Source: Sepiola atlantica (Eukaryota; Mollusca; Cephalopoda; Sepiida; Sepiolidae). Taken from it: a stretch of DNA of 64,000 bases. This document shows, piece after piece, positions 13,530-24,299 of the stretch (the first letter of the stretch is position 1; every line of letters starts with the position of its first letter). The notes below the pieces were generated by a model. It worked only from the letters and a program-made list of their open reading frames with translations. It searched no databases and was not told where the DNA came from. A program made the position numbers and the translations under genes. The stretch spans positions 55,425,483 to 55,489,482 of the forward strand of contig OY744529.1 in the NCBI GenBank assembly GCA_963556195.1, written 5' to 3'.

Positions 13530-13620
<91 letters not shown>
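13530..13620. repeat. (AT)n microsatellite
   Basis: About 90 bp of pure alternating AT. It abuts the 3' end of the CR1 relic that follows, so the two may have arisen together. The ORF crossing it on the minus strand (Ile-Tyr repeats) is meaningless. Confidence 0.95.
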
Positions 13621-13622
<2 letters not shown>

Positions 13623-13639
13623 TTGACTAAGGGTTTTCA

Positions 13640-14060
13640 ATATTTGTTTGTCGTGCCTCTTTTGGCGGTTAGATTCTTTAAACGATCTTTTCAGCATTTA
13701 CAATATCAATATACACATACAAATTATGTTATATACTTCATCCAATAGTTCCCAGCAATGTTATTTTAATTGTTTTGTTAACCATTTGTTTCTGAATTCA
13801 TCTCTTTCTACACTAAAATGTTCTCCGTTATTGCAGTTCTTAATCTGATTCGACAACTTCTTCCAAAAATATATCACTCTATTAGACAAATTCAATTAAT
13901 CAAGAGATCTACTTTTTGAAATCTGCATTTCAGATCGAGGGAAATCTAAAAGAATGTTCTGTTGGAGTCCTTCAGATGAAACTGATAATATGATATGCAA
14001 TATCATTAGATTATAGAGAATGGCTTGTATCTTTTTTAAATGTGTCTCCATAACTGCCAT
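13640..14060 (-). mobile_element. CR1-type LINE 3' end, degenerate
   Basis: Nucleotide order matches the 3' part of the larger LINE at 55,660-56,100: tttgtttgt...tgcctcttttgg at its 3' edge, then a minus-strand segment reading FWKKLSNQIKNCNN, comparable with FWNELPNRINNCNN in the other copy. These residues belong to the C-terminal tail following the RT of CR1/jockey-like elements. No catalytic motif is retained and several indels are present. The insertion is on the minus strand and 5'-truncated, as is usual for LINEs. Confidence 0.7.
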
Positions 14061-14330
14061 CTTATGTAATAAACATACACAGAGATGGGAATACAGAGCA
14101 CATTATGTGGAAATTAGTTGACAAGTTTTCACCAAAATGACTCGATTAATTGTTACTTGATATTTGCGATTTTTACTCTTCTCTTCACAATTTGACAGCT
14201 AAATTTTTTGGCAGCTATGATCTTTGATTTTCAGATTTTAGTCTCTTGGAATCCTTATGACATTGTCATCAAATGATATTCATCATTTAAGAAAGGCGCA
14301 TATTGTTCGTACACACACGATATATATATA

Positions 14331-14367
14331 TTTCCATTTAATTTCTTTTCGAAATGTCAAGTTCAGA
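14331..14367. repeat. Dispersed repeat, copy 1
   Basis: The sequence ttccatttaatttcttttcg then aaatgtcaagttcaga recurs almost unchanged at 15,756-15,793. Copy 1 directly abuts the left arm of the 170-bp hairpin, so the hairpin may be the end of a larger repeat family. Confidence 0.7.
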
Positions 14368-14415
14368 TTTATAAAAAGGATATACTTCTGAACAAAGTTA
14401 AATATGCTTTTCCTG

Positions 14416-14485
<70 letters not shown>

Positions 14486-14535
14486 CAGGAAAAGCATATT
14501 TAACTTTGTGCAGAAGTATATCCTTTTTATAAATC
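14366..14535. repeat. 170-bp hairpin with (AT)n centre
   Basis: The left arm (14,366-14,420) runs gatttataaaaaggatatac onward to tgcttttcctgttata. The right arm (14,482-14,535) is its near-exact reverse complement, ending tcctttttataaatc. The arms are about 54 bp with one or two mismatches, and the centre is (TA)n. It is a foldback element or the product of a fold-back replication event around an AT tract. The minus-strand ORF crossing it is not a gene. Confidence 0.9.
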
Positions 14536-15755
14536 AACACAAAGTTATTGTACGATGGTTTTCATTAATTTTCTTCATAATTTAAATATCAGCAAGAAGC
14601 TGTAACAGTAACATATCCTTGTTAGCTATCAGTCTTGCTTAGAATAGTATCGAATCATATTGTCATGGAGATGATATATTAAACATACAAAGTTCCCCTT
14701 AAAGAAAAACAAATTAGAATAATTTACACCTAAATTTTATATGTAATGGCGTCTTTAATGACTATATGTCGTCCATACTAACTTGCAAAGTTATTTTATC
14801 CGAGGAATGGAAACGGGGACAACATTTAATTGTCTATAAAATTGCAACAGCTTCCAACAGCTTCTAACCAAAACTGTCCACATCCTAGCCTGCCTGTGTG
14901 ACTGCTTCTACTGACGACAGAAGAAATGACTGAGGCGATTACCCCAATACCTACTTGCTCAGACATTGCGCTCTGGAAGACGCAACTTCCCAGACTGAAG
15001 GATGCCAATAATCTATTTGCCAGCCTATAAGACCAAAGTTTACTGCGGTCGAATTTTTATGTAAGAGATATCCAGCTCCCGAAAATAAGCATTTTGTATG
15101 GGACAAAAATTAAAACAATTTCGATTTTAAAAGGAGTTCTTCTACACTTACGGAGCACAAAACAGATACTACATTTTGATCCCAGACCGAAGGCCGATAG
15201 TAATTAACAGTATCGTTTCGTAAAATTAATCTGAAAGAAAGGAATAAAACCTCGATGTATTTTAATGCTAATCTGCGTGTTTCTTTTCCTTTTTAAAGTT
15301 GTTTTTAAGAAATTTTATTTTGTTTTTATTTAACAATAATTTTGACACTTGCTGATATTTTTGTTCTCTTCCCATATTTATGTGCATTGATCTGCTAATT
15401 GTTTTTTATTTATTATCTCGCCATTACATTTTCGAATTCTTTATTCATTCGTTGTTAATGTTAATTGTGTTCCTCTCGCAACAAAATAAATAGAATTACT
15501 TAAATTTTTTCCTTTTATATAAGTTGCTTTATTTCCTTTTTACTACACGTTTTTTTCTTATTGTTTCCAACCAGTTTTACAGATGGACATTATTTTACAA
15601 AAAGACAATAAAATATCAGCGATACAAAAAGCAATAACATTAATTACACTTACCTTCCATAAAGAAAGAAATTATCTACTTTTTATACACAAAAAAGGAG
15701 TTAATTTAAGCATTCGTTTTATCTATTGAAATTTGTTTTCTTTCCCTTCAAAAGT
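14536..15755. other. AT-rich DNA, no gene recognised
   Basis: A more complex, higher-GC patch lies at 14,820-15,230 and may be a decayed repeat. A 60-residue minus-strand frame there (14,826-15,008) shows no domain. I cannot assign it. Confidence 0.4.
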
Positions 15756-15793
15756 TTTCCATTTAGTTTCTTTTCGAAATGTCAAGTTCAGAA
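15756..15793. repeat. Dispersed repeat, copy 2
   Basis: Second copy of the about 37-bp sequence at 14,331-14,367, in the same orientation and lacking the adjacent hairpin. Similar residues (LTFRKE.KWK) appear in minus-strand frames of both copies only because the DNA is shared. Confidence 0.7.
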
Positions 15794-16417
15794 TGTATAT
15801 TATGTCTTTATTCGTATTCCCATTTAACTTACTTTCCATAATACTTCGCTTTTTTATTCGTTCTCGTTTTTGCCGTATGTGCATGCCTATATAAGAGTGT
15901 TTGCCCCCAAAAGACACGTGCGTATGTATATGTTCTTATGCATTCGTAAAGTTCAATTATTACTTGAGCTACAGGAAGAAAAAGAGAGAATAAAGATAAT
16001 ACGTAGGAAAAGAATATCGAACATTTCCACAGCAGATCCCCTCTCTTTTTTACGAGCACATATCTCTTCATTGCGACATATTTACGATAATTCCCCTTTC
16101 TTTATTCTTCCGTCCTTTTATTTAAGTATCTTCACGCGTCTATGTACTAACCGAGCCGGGGAGTAGAGGGCGTGAAACGATGGGAATGATATTCGCCATG
16201 ATGTTGTTATCTTAACTTATTTCAAACAAACTGTACGTACGGTTAAACCCTTTCATCTTAAAACTTTGACTTTGGCAAGAAGATAAAGTTTAATAAATTT
16301 TCACACCTTTCACTTTCACTACAATTAATGTTTTCGTCATTTTTGATGAAAGAACGCATTCTCTGTATTTGCATATCATTGCTATTGTAGTTCATGCATC
16401 TATACAAATATTATAGC

Positions 16418-16459
<42 letters not shown>

Positions 16460-16460
16460 A

Positions 16461-16505
<45 letters not shown>

Positions 16506-16980
16506 ACAATGTTTGTTTAAGGGGGATTAATTTGCGACACAAACAAAATGGTTTGTTTATGTAATGATATGCTGAGCAAAAGTACACACCAAGTAAAATG
16601 TTGACACAGAAACATTGTTAAAATGTTCATTGGCTCTGCTATTTCGACTTGATTGATCAAGTCTAAATCATGGGAGAAAGTCAAGCTTTATATAGAGAAC
16701 GTGAAGAGAAGATAAAGTGAGACGATAGAGGAGGTGGAAGCAATGATAAATGTTAGGTGGTTTCTCATACATTGATATCAGCTGGATAGTTAAAAGACAG
16801 GAGGTGGGGTACGGTATAAATAAGATAGGGGAAGCGGAGATAAGAACCTAATGGGAAGAATAGAAACAGAGAGGAATACCATATTTAAGTTATCCAGTAT
16901 CAAATCTGATGAGTTTTTATTCGCTTAGAAACTTTCGTCGATAATAGAAAACACACCACAATACGAAAGCAAAATACACC
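15794..16980. other. Low-complexity DNA, no gene recognised
   Basis: Overlapping short ORFs at 15,829-16,166 on both strands have no recognisable domain. An imperfect (AT)n tract occupies 16,423-16,502. From 16,640 to 16,900 the plus strand is purine-rich. Confidence 0.4.
16423..16502. repeat. (AT)n microsatellite, interrupted
   Basis: Two AT runs joined by aataaatatgt. Confidence 0.9.
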
Positions 16981-16989
16981 CCAACCTCA

Positions 16990-17330
16990 GACTCATAAAT
17001 CTTTCTATTAACTCACCCAACAACTACCTTTATTCCATGTTTATTAAACATGGCTTGCACCTAATTTACTAACAAAATCATACTTAACAAAGATAAGAAC
17101 ATCGACCCAACTCCATCAATACACACCGACATCTACATAATCCCCTTTCACGATTGTAACACAATTCACAATGGAGAAACCCAATGTATACCAAAAAAAT
17201 CCCTGAGCATCACAAGGCCATGAAGTTAGATTACATCAAGAGTCCACCCGTCACACACGTGTTTATTTCAAATATCTCAAATTATAAAAACAGTCCTAAA
17301 CGAACAAACACTCATCACATTTAATACCGA
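16990..17330 (+). pseudogene. PLE GIY-YIG nuclease relic
   Basis: A plus-strand frame (about 17,127-17,200) reads DIYIIPFHDCNTIHNGET, which fits the start of the GIY-YIG nuclease of Penelope-like elements: a Tyr-Ile-Ile-Pro strand, a Cys pair (first Cys changed to Phe), and a Gly-Glu-Thr turn. It is followed by a region ending SEHHKA-like in another frame. The 130 bp upstream reads like the linker after the PLE reverse transcriptase (PNNYLYSMFIKHGLHLIY). The usual Tyr before Gly is Asn and there are frameshifts, so it is dead. The telomere-like run lies about 150 bp downstream. Confidence 0.65.
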
Positions 17331-17475
17331 ATAACCGACACTAATATAGTAGCCATTATTCCCCTTCGCATCCTTCTGCCGTACCCCTCTTCTTTCATAT
17401 CTGACCCACCTAGTTACTCCTTCCTTACTTCTCACTTCCCGGCTGATAGCAACTTATGAGTAACCACTGCATTAG

Positions 17476-17502
17476 AACCCTAACCCTAACTCTAACCCTC
17501 CC
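17476..17502 (-). repeat. Short interstitial telomere-like run (CCCTAA strand)
   Basis: Reads aaccctaaccctaactctaa then ccctccc, about four imperfect units. It is opposite in orientation to the run at 12,039-12,067 and lies only 25 bp before a 148-bp palindrome. Confidence 0.6.
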
Positions 17503-17526
17503 ACATTCTCCATCGTCTTACTTTAT

Positions 17527-17674
17527 AACAAACTGACTTGGTGAAATCTTTGTCATGGAATAAAAAACGGTGAAGTCAAGAAATACAGAAAGCGAGGGAG
17601 CTCCCTCGCTTTCTGTATTTCTTGACTTCACCGTTTTTTATTCCATGACTAAGATTTCACCAAGTTAGTTTGTT
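17527..17674. repeat. 148-bp spacerless palindrome
   Basis: The arms 17,527-17,600 and 17,601-17,674 are reverse complements with 2 mismatches in 74 bp (gactt/aactt and tttgt/tagt). The centre is gagggag|ctccctc with no loop. Perfect central identity indicates a recent foldback or gene-conversion event, a foldback transposon, or an assembly/template-switch artefact. It has no coding content. Confidence 0.95.
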
Positions 17675-17716
17675 TCTTTACTTATCGTGTTTCATACACA
17701 AGCCATTTCCTATTTC

Positions 17717-17750
17717 ATATATATATATATATATATATACATATATATAT
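17717..17750. repeat. (AT)n microsatellite
   Basis: Alternating AT interrupted by one atac step. Confidence 0.9.
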
Positions 17751-18793
17751 TAAAAATACTTTAGTCATTTATTCATGAAAAAAAACCATCCCAAAACATT
17801 AAACATTAAACATTAATAATATAATGCAAGAAAAAAACACAATATATAAACTATCCACAAGAAATGCCATCCACAGAAACAGTCAACCCCACTGCTAACA
17901 ATACATTCCCTTATTCTGTATTCCGCGTGACAGCGGTACTATCCTAACACTAATAAACGGTCTCCAGGGGAGTTGAATCCTTAGAATACTAACCACATAC
18001 GCATATTGCAGACTTAGTACTTGTATACGCCGATTTCACCGCTGGAAGATTCACAAGTAACGAAAAGGGTCCTATCTATATTAGTAGGTTAAACATAAGC
18101 AGGAGGCCTAACCCTGAAACGTGACATAGAACAGGGGATCTTCAACTGTTTATCATGTGACTGTTTCGGATATTTAAAAACAGAACGGTTATTAAATGTA
18201 TGTCTCTCCTGCAGCATTGATCAAAATAGCGCTTGTCATAACCAATTGTTTAGCACAATTCATTATTATTCTATCTCAGCCTGTCACTACAGTCAAATAT
18301 CATGTGAGATACAAGAGGTGCCAACATAAGAGGAAATAACGAGGACAGAAAGGGAAAAGGCTAATCATCGTGTAATACAGTAATAATCAAACATACCCAA
18401 CATGATAAGGAAATCTGTCCAGACACAAGGAAAATAGCTATTTATAGATATGCAAACCAAAAAGCATCTTCCATATCGTAGGTAACAATTGTCACCATTT
18501 GGGCTATGCCGACTTTAAAAAAACTAATACAAACGAATAAATCTTATCATTATTCATTAATCTACATATAAAAAACACTTATGCATTAGCATCGGTAAAC
18601 TTTTTATTACTTAACCTATTATTTACCTAGAATCACAATTTTAACTTTTTAAGACATCCGGTTATCGAGTGATAGCTTTATTTATTTGTCTAAAAGTCTT
18701 ATAGATTTCCCTTCTTGTTGTATTATTCTGGTCATCTTTAGTTAAAATCTACAAATCTAAGTTTAGACCTCGCAATATTCCGCCATAGAATAC

Positions 18794-18795
<2 letters not shown>
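17751..18795. other. AT-rich DNA, no gene recognised
   Basis: No ORF, RNA gene or repeat recognised. 17,920-18,480 is less AT-rich and may hold a decayed element that I cannot name. Confidence 0.4.

Positions 18796-18867
<72 letters not shown>
18796..18867. repeat. Compound (AT)n(GT)n microsatellite
   Basis: (AT)n to 18,840 passes directly into (GT)n to 18,867. Confidence 0.95.
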
Positions 18868-18870
<3 letters not shown>

Positions 18871-19199
18871 TTCATTACTTTTTTCTCTTTTGTGGCATTC
18901 GTACAATATCAAATAGTAAAGTGTGTCTCTTATACATTATCGATAGATAAACATCCCTTCTTCAACTACAATGTTCAGATCAAGGAATGTTACACAAATG
19001 TGGTTATGTTCGTGCGCAAGAGCGTGGAAAACTCTAGACAACAATAACGCATCCCCTGCCTCCTCGGGTAAGTGTATCTTTATTTTAATTAGTTTGTGCT
19101 GATTGCCAGTAGCCGTGTGGACCCGAACTTTTGTCTCGTAAGTCTAGCCTGATTATACGAACTGCGTTCGATCTCATGCGACTGCCCGCGACAACCACT

Positions 19200-19245
19200 C
19201 CTGCACTGATGAGGGCAAAAAGGCCGAAAGTATATCGTCTGTAGG
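19200..19245 (+). ncRNA. Hammerhead ribozyme-like motif (type I)
   Basis: The parts of a hammerhead core occur in order: stem I 5' strand cctgca (19,200-19,205); core ctgatga (19,206-19,212); stem II gggcaaaaaggcc (19,213-19,225), which pairs gg/cc at its base; core gaaa (19,226-19,229); a short stem III region gtatatcgtc ending at the expected cleavage C (19,239); and stem I 3' strand tgtagg, which pairs with cctgca through one G-T wobble. Stem III looks short by one base, so activity is doubtful. PLE terminal repeats are known to carry hammerhead motifs, and PLE relics lie nearby, so this is probably the remains of a PLE terminus. Confidence 0.55.
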
Positions 19246-19306
19246 TAAAAAAAAACACTTTAATATTTAATAAAAATATTTATAGAATATATATATATAT
19301 ACATAT

Positions 19307-19308
<2 letters not shown>

Positions 19309-19351
<43 letters not shown>

Positions 19352-19366
19352 GAGAGAGAGAGAGAG
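19309..19366. repeat. (GA)n microsatellite
   Basis: About 29 GA units with one gtg interruption. Confidence 0.95.
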
Positions 19367-19379
19367 TAGAGGCTAGTGG

Positions 19380-19916
19380 CTAGTGCGGTTCCAACGAAAG
19401 AAAAGTGTATATTTTTTAAGAACTGAGGCTATCAACATTAATAAGTTTGAAAAAATATAAAATTGTTTATCATTTTATTATTTCATAATTTTATAACGCG
19501 TTTTGAGCATCTTGGCTCTCTTCCGATATTATTTTCGTTTGAAAAAATGTGTTTGTTTTTAACAGTTTTGGCGTTTCTGCGCATGTGTGTGTGTTTTCAT
19601 ATCATTTACTTTTCTGAGTCAAAGTTATGCATTTTTTAAGCATGCGTTCGTATTTCTGAGCTTTATTTCTGTGGGTCATCTTCGCGTTAGTTTTTTTTTA
19701 GTTAATTTTAGTCAATTTCTCGAATTTGGGTTGCCCTTAAAGTTTATGAGTGTTTTCTATTTTATTATGGTTACTGTCCTCTATGTGTGTGTGTGTATTT
19801 AGGTAAGTACGTTGGTTTTGGTTTACGTAGGCAGATGCACGCGCGTATAAATGTGTTTTGTTTATACATACATACGCGCGCACTCATACCCATTTATATA
19901 TATATATATGTGTGTA

Positions 19917-19983
<67 letters not shown>

Positions 19984-20236
19984 GTGTGCTATGTATTTGT
20001 TATATGTATGCGGATGCGTATATGTATGTGTTTGTATATGCGTACTTGTCTATACACTCCCCACACACACGCACTCACACTTGTTTTATATGTATGCAGA
20101 TGTGTGTTATCTGTATGTTTTATGATCTGTTTAATGCTGGGGTTATATTATATATGATTTTGTTTCTTGTGTTAGAAGATATGAATAAACTTGAGTTGGG
20201 AATATAGACATGCTCTGGAATTTACCTATGCTACAT
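19380..20236. other. T-rich DNA with microsatellites, no gene
   Basis: The plus-strand ORFs (19,587-19,802 and three overlapping frames at 19,787-20,207) are products of T-rich and (TATG)/(AT)n sequence and carry no domain. Confidence 0.5.
19895..19982. repeat. (AT)n microsatellite with tgtg interruption
   Basis: AT runs on both sides of a short gtgtgtatgtac spacer. Confidence 0.9.
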
Positions 20237-20853
20237 GAGTGTATATGCTGTGAAACAAATAATTTTCTATTTAAGTGAAATATTTTGAAAATCAACAATC
20301 GTGCCATTTAAATGCAAATATAATTAATTTAATTTTGTTTTGCAAGCTTACGTTGTAGAACAACTTTGTCAGACGAGAGTGTATATGCTGTGCAACAAAT
20401 AATTTTCCATTTTAGTGAAATATTTTGAAAATCAACAACTGTGCAAAAAAATTAATTAATTAATTACATTTTTTGCAAGCTTTCTTTGTAAAACAACTTT
20501 GTCAACGAAAGCTTGCAAACAAATTAAATAAATGAATTTTTCATTAAATTGCACGATTGTTGATTTTCAAAATATTTCACTTCCTTACCTAAAAAGCGCC
20601 AATCTACGCATAACATCGACAGGACTACACTTATTCTAACGTCTTTTAGAACTTGACGTGCCCTTCTGCTTTTATCGTGATTCGACCTCTCTGGGTTAAT
20701 ACCATCAAAATAAAGAAGAAGAAAAGAAGAAAAAAACTATAAGACAGTCTGGCCTGACAAAGTTGTTCTACAACGAAAGCTTGCAAAACAAAATTAAATA
20801 CATGAATTTTCCATTTAAATTGCACGATTGTTGATTTTCAAAATATTTCACTT
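20237..20853. repeat. Four-copy direct and inverted repeat cluster
   Basis: A unit of about 80-135 bp occurs twice on the plus strand (20,237-20,373 and 20,375-20,504) and twice inverted (20,503-20,581 and 20,755-20,853). Shared blocks are gaaatattttgaaaatcaac, a ttgcaagctt block, and gtagaacaactttgtc. Copies 2 and 3 meet head to head near 20,503 and form a long hairpin. Between copies 3 and 4 lies about 170 bp of different sequence ending in an A- and G-rich stretch. It is probably a non-autonomous foldback family, or the terminal repeats of the adjacent PLE. Confidence 0.85.
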
Positions 20854-20879
20854 AAATACATTTTCATGCGAGCCTCAAA

Positions 20880-21790
20880 GATGTCAATTTCCTTAAATAA
20901 TTTTCTGTTTTCTGAGATTTTGATTTTACTTTTATGTATTGGTTACGCCTATATAAGATTTGTTGTATGTTGTGCATTCTAGTATATAGACCACATTTTT
21001 TGGAAGTGCAGTTTAAGTCTTTTTTATTTTAAATGTTAGTGTTGGGTTTTTGAATGTGTATGAGTTTCCCTCTATTATTAGGTCACACACTCCACATCAT
21101 TCCTTGTTGCATTTGGTGACTTCTTGTATTATGTGCTTGTTGTTTTTGGATGAGGTTAAAATACGTTTCGGGTTTTTTGGGTTGGCGTTTGCTTTTTATT
21201 ATTTTGATTGTTTTTAGTATATTGCTTAGTTGGTTGTTTTACTTGAGTAGGGTTAGGTTTCTTATTATCTCTGAGAATAGGTCTGGATTGTTTTTGAAGT
21301 GTGTAGAGACGTATGCTACTATCTGTTCTTTGTTTCGCTTTTTTGGGTTTCGTAGTTGTTATAATGATATTTTTTCTGCTAGTTTCATAACTTTTGTGTA
21401 TTAGTTGTGAAGTTTTTTTATCATGAAGTTTTTTAGGAAATATTTCACGTTTTTGTTAGTATTTTTTTGTATGTTGTGCAAAGTTTTTCGATTTTTTAAA
21501 TAGTGTTATTGTCAATGTTGGTGCTAATTTGTATGTTTTAGTCCTTGTTTTCTAGTGCCTCTATATCTTTCGTTTTATAGTAATTTTGTCCATGACGATT
21601 ACAGCACTGCCTTTTTCTGCTTATTTTATAATTATGTTACTCTTATTTCGGATGTAATCCAGTGCTTGTTTTTTTTAAATGTTAGGTTACTGGTAGGTTT
21701 AGTTTTTGACTGGGGGCTGATGTTCCAGAGGGTTTCAATTTTTTTTTTTCTTCTCCCGATTTTTAAATATATATTGTTATTTGTTATTCG
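20880..21790 (-). pseudogene. Penelope-like element A, RT start joined to GIY-YIG end
   Basis: On the minus strand KGSAVIVMDK (21,588-21,616) is the N-terminal RT motif of Penelope-like elements. Further on come a CN..CGVC-like cysteine cluster (about 21,078-21,115, CNKE.CGVCDL in frame) and the GIY-YIG nuclease start VYILECTTYNKSYIGVT (20,941-20,994). The central RT palm between them is missing, so this is an internally deleted copy, also frame-broken. PLEs copy themselves by target-primed reverse transcription, with the GIY-YIG domain nicking the target. The plus-strand ORFs at 21,150-21,983 are antisense shadows. Confidence 0.8.
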
Positions 21791-22069
21791 TTGTTTATTT
21801 ATTTTAATCATATTATATTATAATATTATATTATGTTTTATACACATATACATACACACACATTTACACATATATACATATATATGTTTTTTTTTGTTAT
21901 CTTACAGTACTGCGTTCCTGGGTACTGCACGAGCGCCAGGTGCAAGTGATAGCATACACCAATCACCAATGCATGCCAGTTGACATTTAGGCACACATGC
22001 ACCCACTCATATATTAGTTGGTACTCGCTGTCATTCATTAGTTATATGTGCATCTGTGTCTGTTGTGTG

Positions 22070-24120
22070 CAATTTAATTCCGCTCTGCTGTTTATTTTTG
22101 GGTTGAGTTTTCTTATTAATAGAGATTCCGTAATTCTAAGGTTGCTTGAGTCCATTTTGGCGGTTACTATTTTTATTTGCATGTCCTCATTGCGGTTGTG
22201 ATTTCTTGATATATTATTTTGAATGAAGACGTCTTGGTCATTATATATTCTGTTATGCGTGAAAGTAGTGGCCTTACTGTGCTACCCATGTAGACCTCGT
22301 TGCATATCGTACATTTTATTTGGTATACAGTATATGTGCGATTGCATAAGCTTGTGTTGTGATGGGGCAATTTGATAAAGTGCAGGGGTTGTTATTGGGT
22401 GGTGTTCTGGGTTTGGATAGGTGTTGTCTTAGTGTTTGTCCGAAATGTGTAAGTTGGATATCTAAGTGTCCTCTGAGGATGGCTTTGAGGATGACCGATG
22501 TGATTCTGTCATTAGAACTCGTTTTTTTAAGAAACAGGTGTTAGAGAGTGTGTACTGCGGTTGTTTTCTAGATACCCTAGGATAGGGTTTGGCATTTGTG
22601 GGGTATCCGCTCTGCCTTGGTACGTGTTGGAAGTGTCTAACAGATGTGACCGTGTCTATTTCTTCAGTGCATTTTCTACGGATGCGATTTGTTTCATTTG
22701 TGGCATATCTTATTTTGGCTTTTGTACGAAGGGCTGATCTGTAGTTTATGAAAATATCGTTGCATGCGGGTTTTCTATAGAAGTTGATGCCCTGTCTCTG
22801 TAATGCAGATGGCAAGTGCAATATTGAGGAGGAGCCGGATGTGTTGGGGTGTTCAATAGTGAAAGTTATGTTGGGGTCTGTGTTTTTTAATGTGAAGAAG
22901 ATTTTGTTAGTTTCGTCGCGAGATTATGTGAGGATGATAATTTCGTCCACATATCTAGTAAGGATAATATTGGAGTGACAGGTATTTAATGCGCGCTGTT
23001 CTATTCTGTTCATGTATGTGATTGTCAGTAGTCCTGCGAGGCTGGATGCCATAGGTACGCCTGTTATTTGTTGGTATGATCGCTGTTTGTGTATGAAGTG
23101 TGTGTTGTCTATATGGATGTATAATAGTCGGTGTATGTCGGTCGCGGTGAGGTCGAAGCAGTTAAGATCGTTGGAGGAGATGCGATCTGTGATTAGGTCT
23201 ACAGCTGGTTGTGCCGGTATGGACGTGTAGGGATACAACATCAATGTTGAAAGCGTATCTATCGTGTTGTTTGTGTTCAGGTTGTAGTGAGTGCAGTCTG
23301 TGTATAACTTCGTCTGAGCTGCTAACGTGCCCTTGGTAGGTGGGGAGTAGAGGCCTCAACAGTTGGGAAAATTGCAAGGAGATTTTTAGAGGGGTCCTTC
23401 TATGCTTGACACTATTGATCTTATTTGTGTTGTGGGGTAGTTTTGTGTGTATTTTATAAGGTGGTATAATGTTGGGAGTCTACTGTTTTTGTGGTAAGGT
23501 TTCGTTTGTTTTTGTTGGGGAGGTTTCTTCTCTTGCATATTAGGCCGTGTTGATTTGATTTACTATTTCTGTAGGAGAGATGTTTGCGGTGAGTGTATAC
23601 AGTTTATAGTTGCTGGGATGTCCTAGTGCTAAATCGTCATACGTCCTTTGGAAGATGGTGCAGGATTCCTTGCCTTTCTCGGAGGGTAAGAATACTCGTT
23701 TTTGCTTTTTAAGTTACTGAGATTAGGTCGTTGTGTTCTTCTGAGGTTGGGTGTGATGTTGGCTTGTTCTCGTTGTATGATGGATAGTATGTTGTGCCTA
23801 GGTCTTGTAAGTTTGTAGTTTAGTACAGGGTTGTTGAGAGGTGTGTAGGAGACGGTACAGTTAGTATGTGTGAAATGCGGGGGCGGTTTCGATGGTGGAG
23901 CGATTGTTGTTGGTGTTATGTGTGTTCTGCTAGTTCTGGTTTAAGGCAAACGGCCATTTCAGGTGATATATTGTCCTGCAGAACTGTGTCTCAATGTAAA
24001 GTTTGACGTTGTCATTTAGTTTTTGTGTGATTATGAACTTTAATTCTGAGCTGATGAGTTCTGTTTCGTTAGGTGTAAAGGTGTTAGTCAGGACTGTGAC
24101 CTAATATATGTATTTGAATC
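22070..24120 (-). pseudogene. Penelope-like element B, RT plus GIY-YIG
   Basis: Nearly the whole PLE ORF can be traced on the minus strand. It starts near 24,100 (ETELISSELKF). Then come LPSEKGKESCTI (RT N-terminus, about 23,690), YHLIK and IVSSIEGP (about 23,400-23,450), FNIDVVSLH (motif A, about 23,255), QQITGVPMASSLAG (about 23,050), RYVDEIIIL (catalytic box, 22,934-22,966; the second Asp of the usual YVDD is Glu), FYRKPACNDIFINYRSA (about 22,770), the GIY-YIG start YTVYQIKCTICNEVYMGST (about 22,270-22,335) and the C-terminal RITESLLI (about 22,130). Several frameshifts separate these blocks. Length and order fit a once complete element of the lineage with a C-terminal nuclease. Confidence 0.9.
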
Positions 24121-24299
24121 CAAAAATCATGCTCATTTTCCTCAATCAGCCAATGTTAATGAAATATTAGCGTATTAAAAATATTCTAAGTTCCGATTTA
24201 TCTGTAGGTGAATAACACGCCATATTGAAATATTAGACTGATTTATTCACAGAAGGCTTACAAAATATCTTTAATAAATAGAAAACAGAGCATAATAAA

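Noticed and set aside
21150..21983. Plus-strand ORFs with hydrophobic stretches that look like membrane proteins
   Set aside because: They are the antisense of the minus-strand PLE A coding relic; the hydrophobic look comes from T-rich complement codons.
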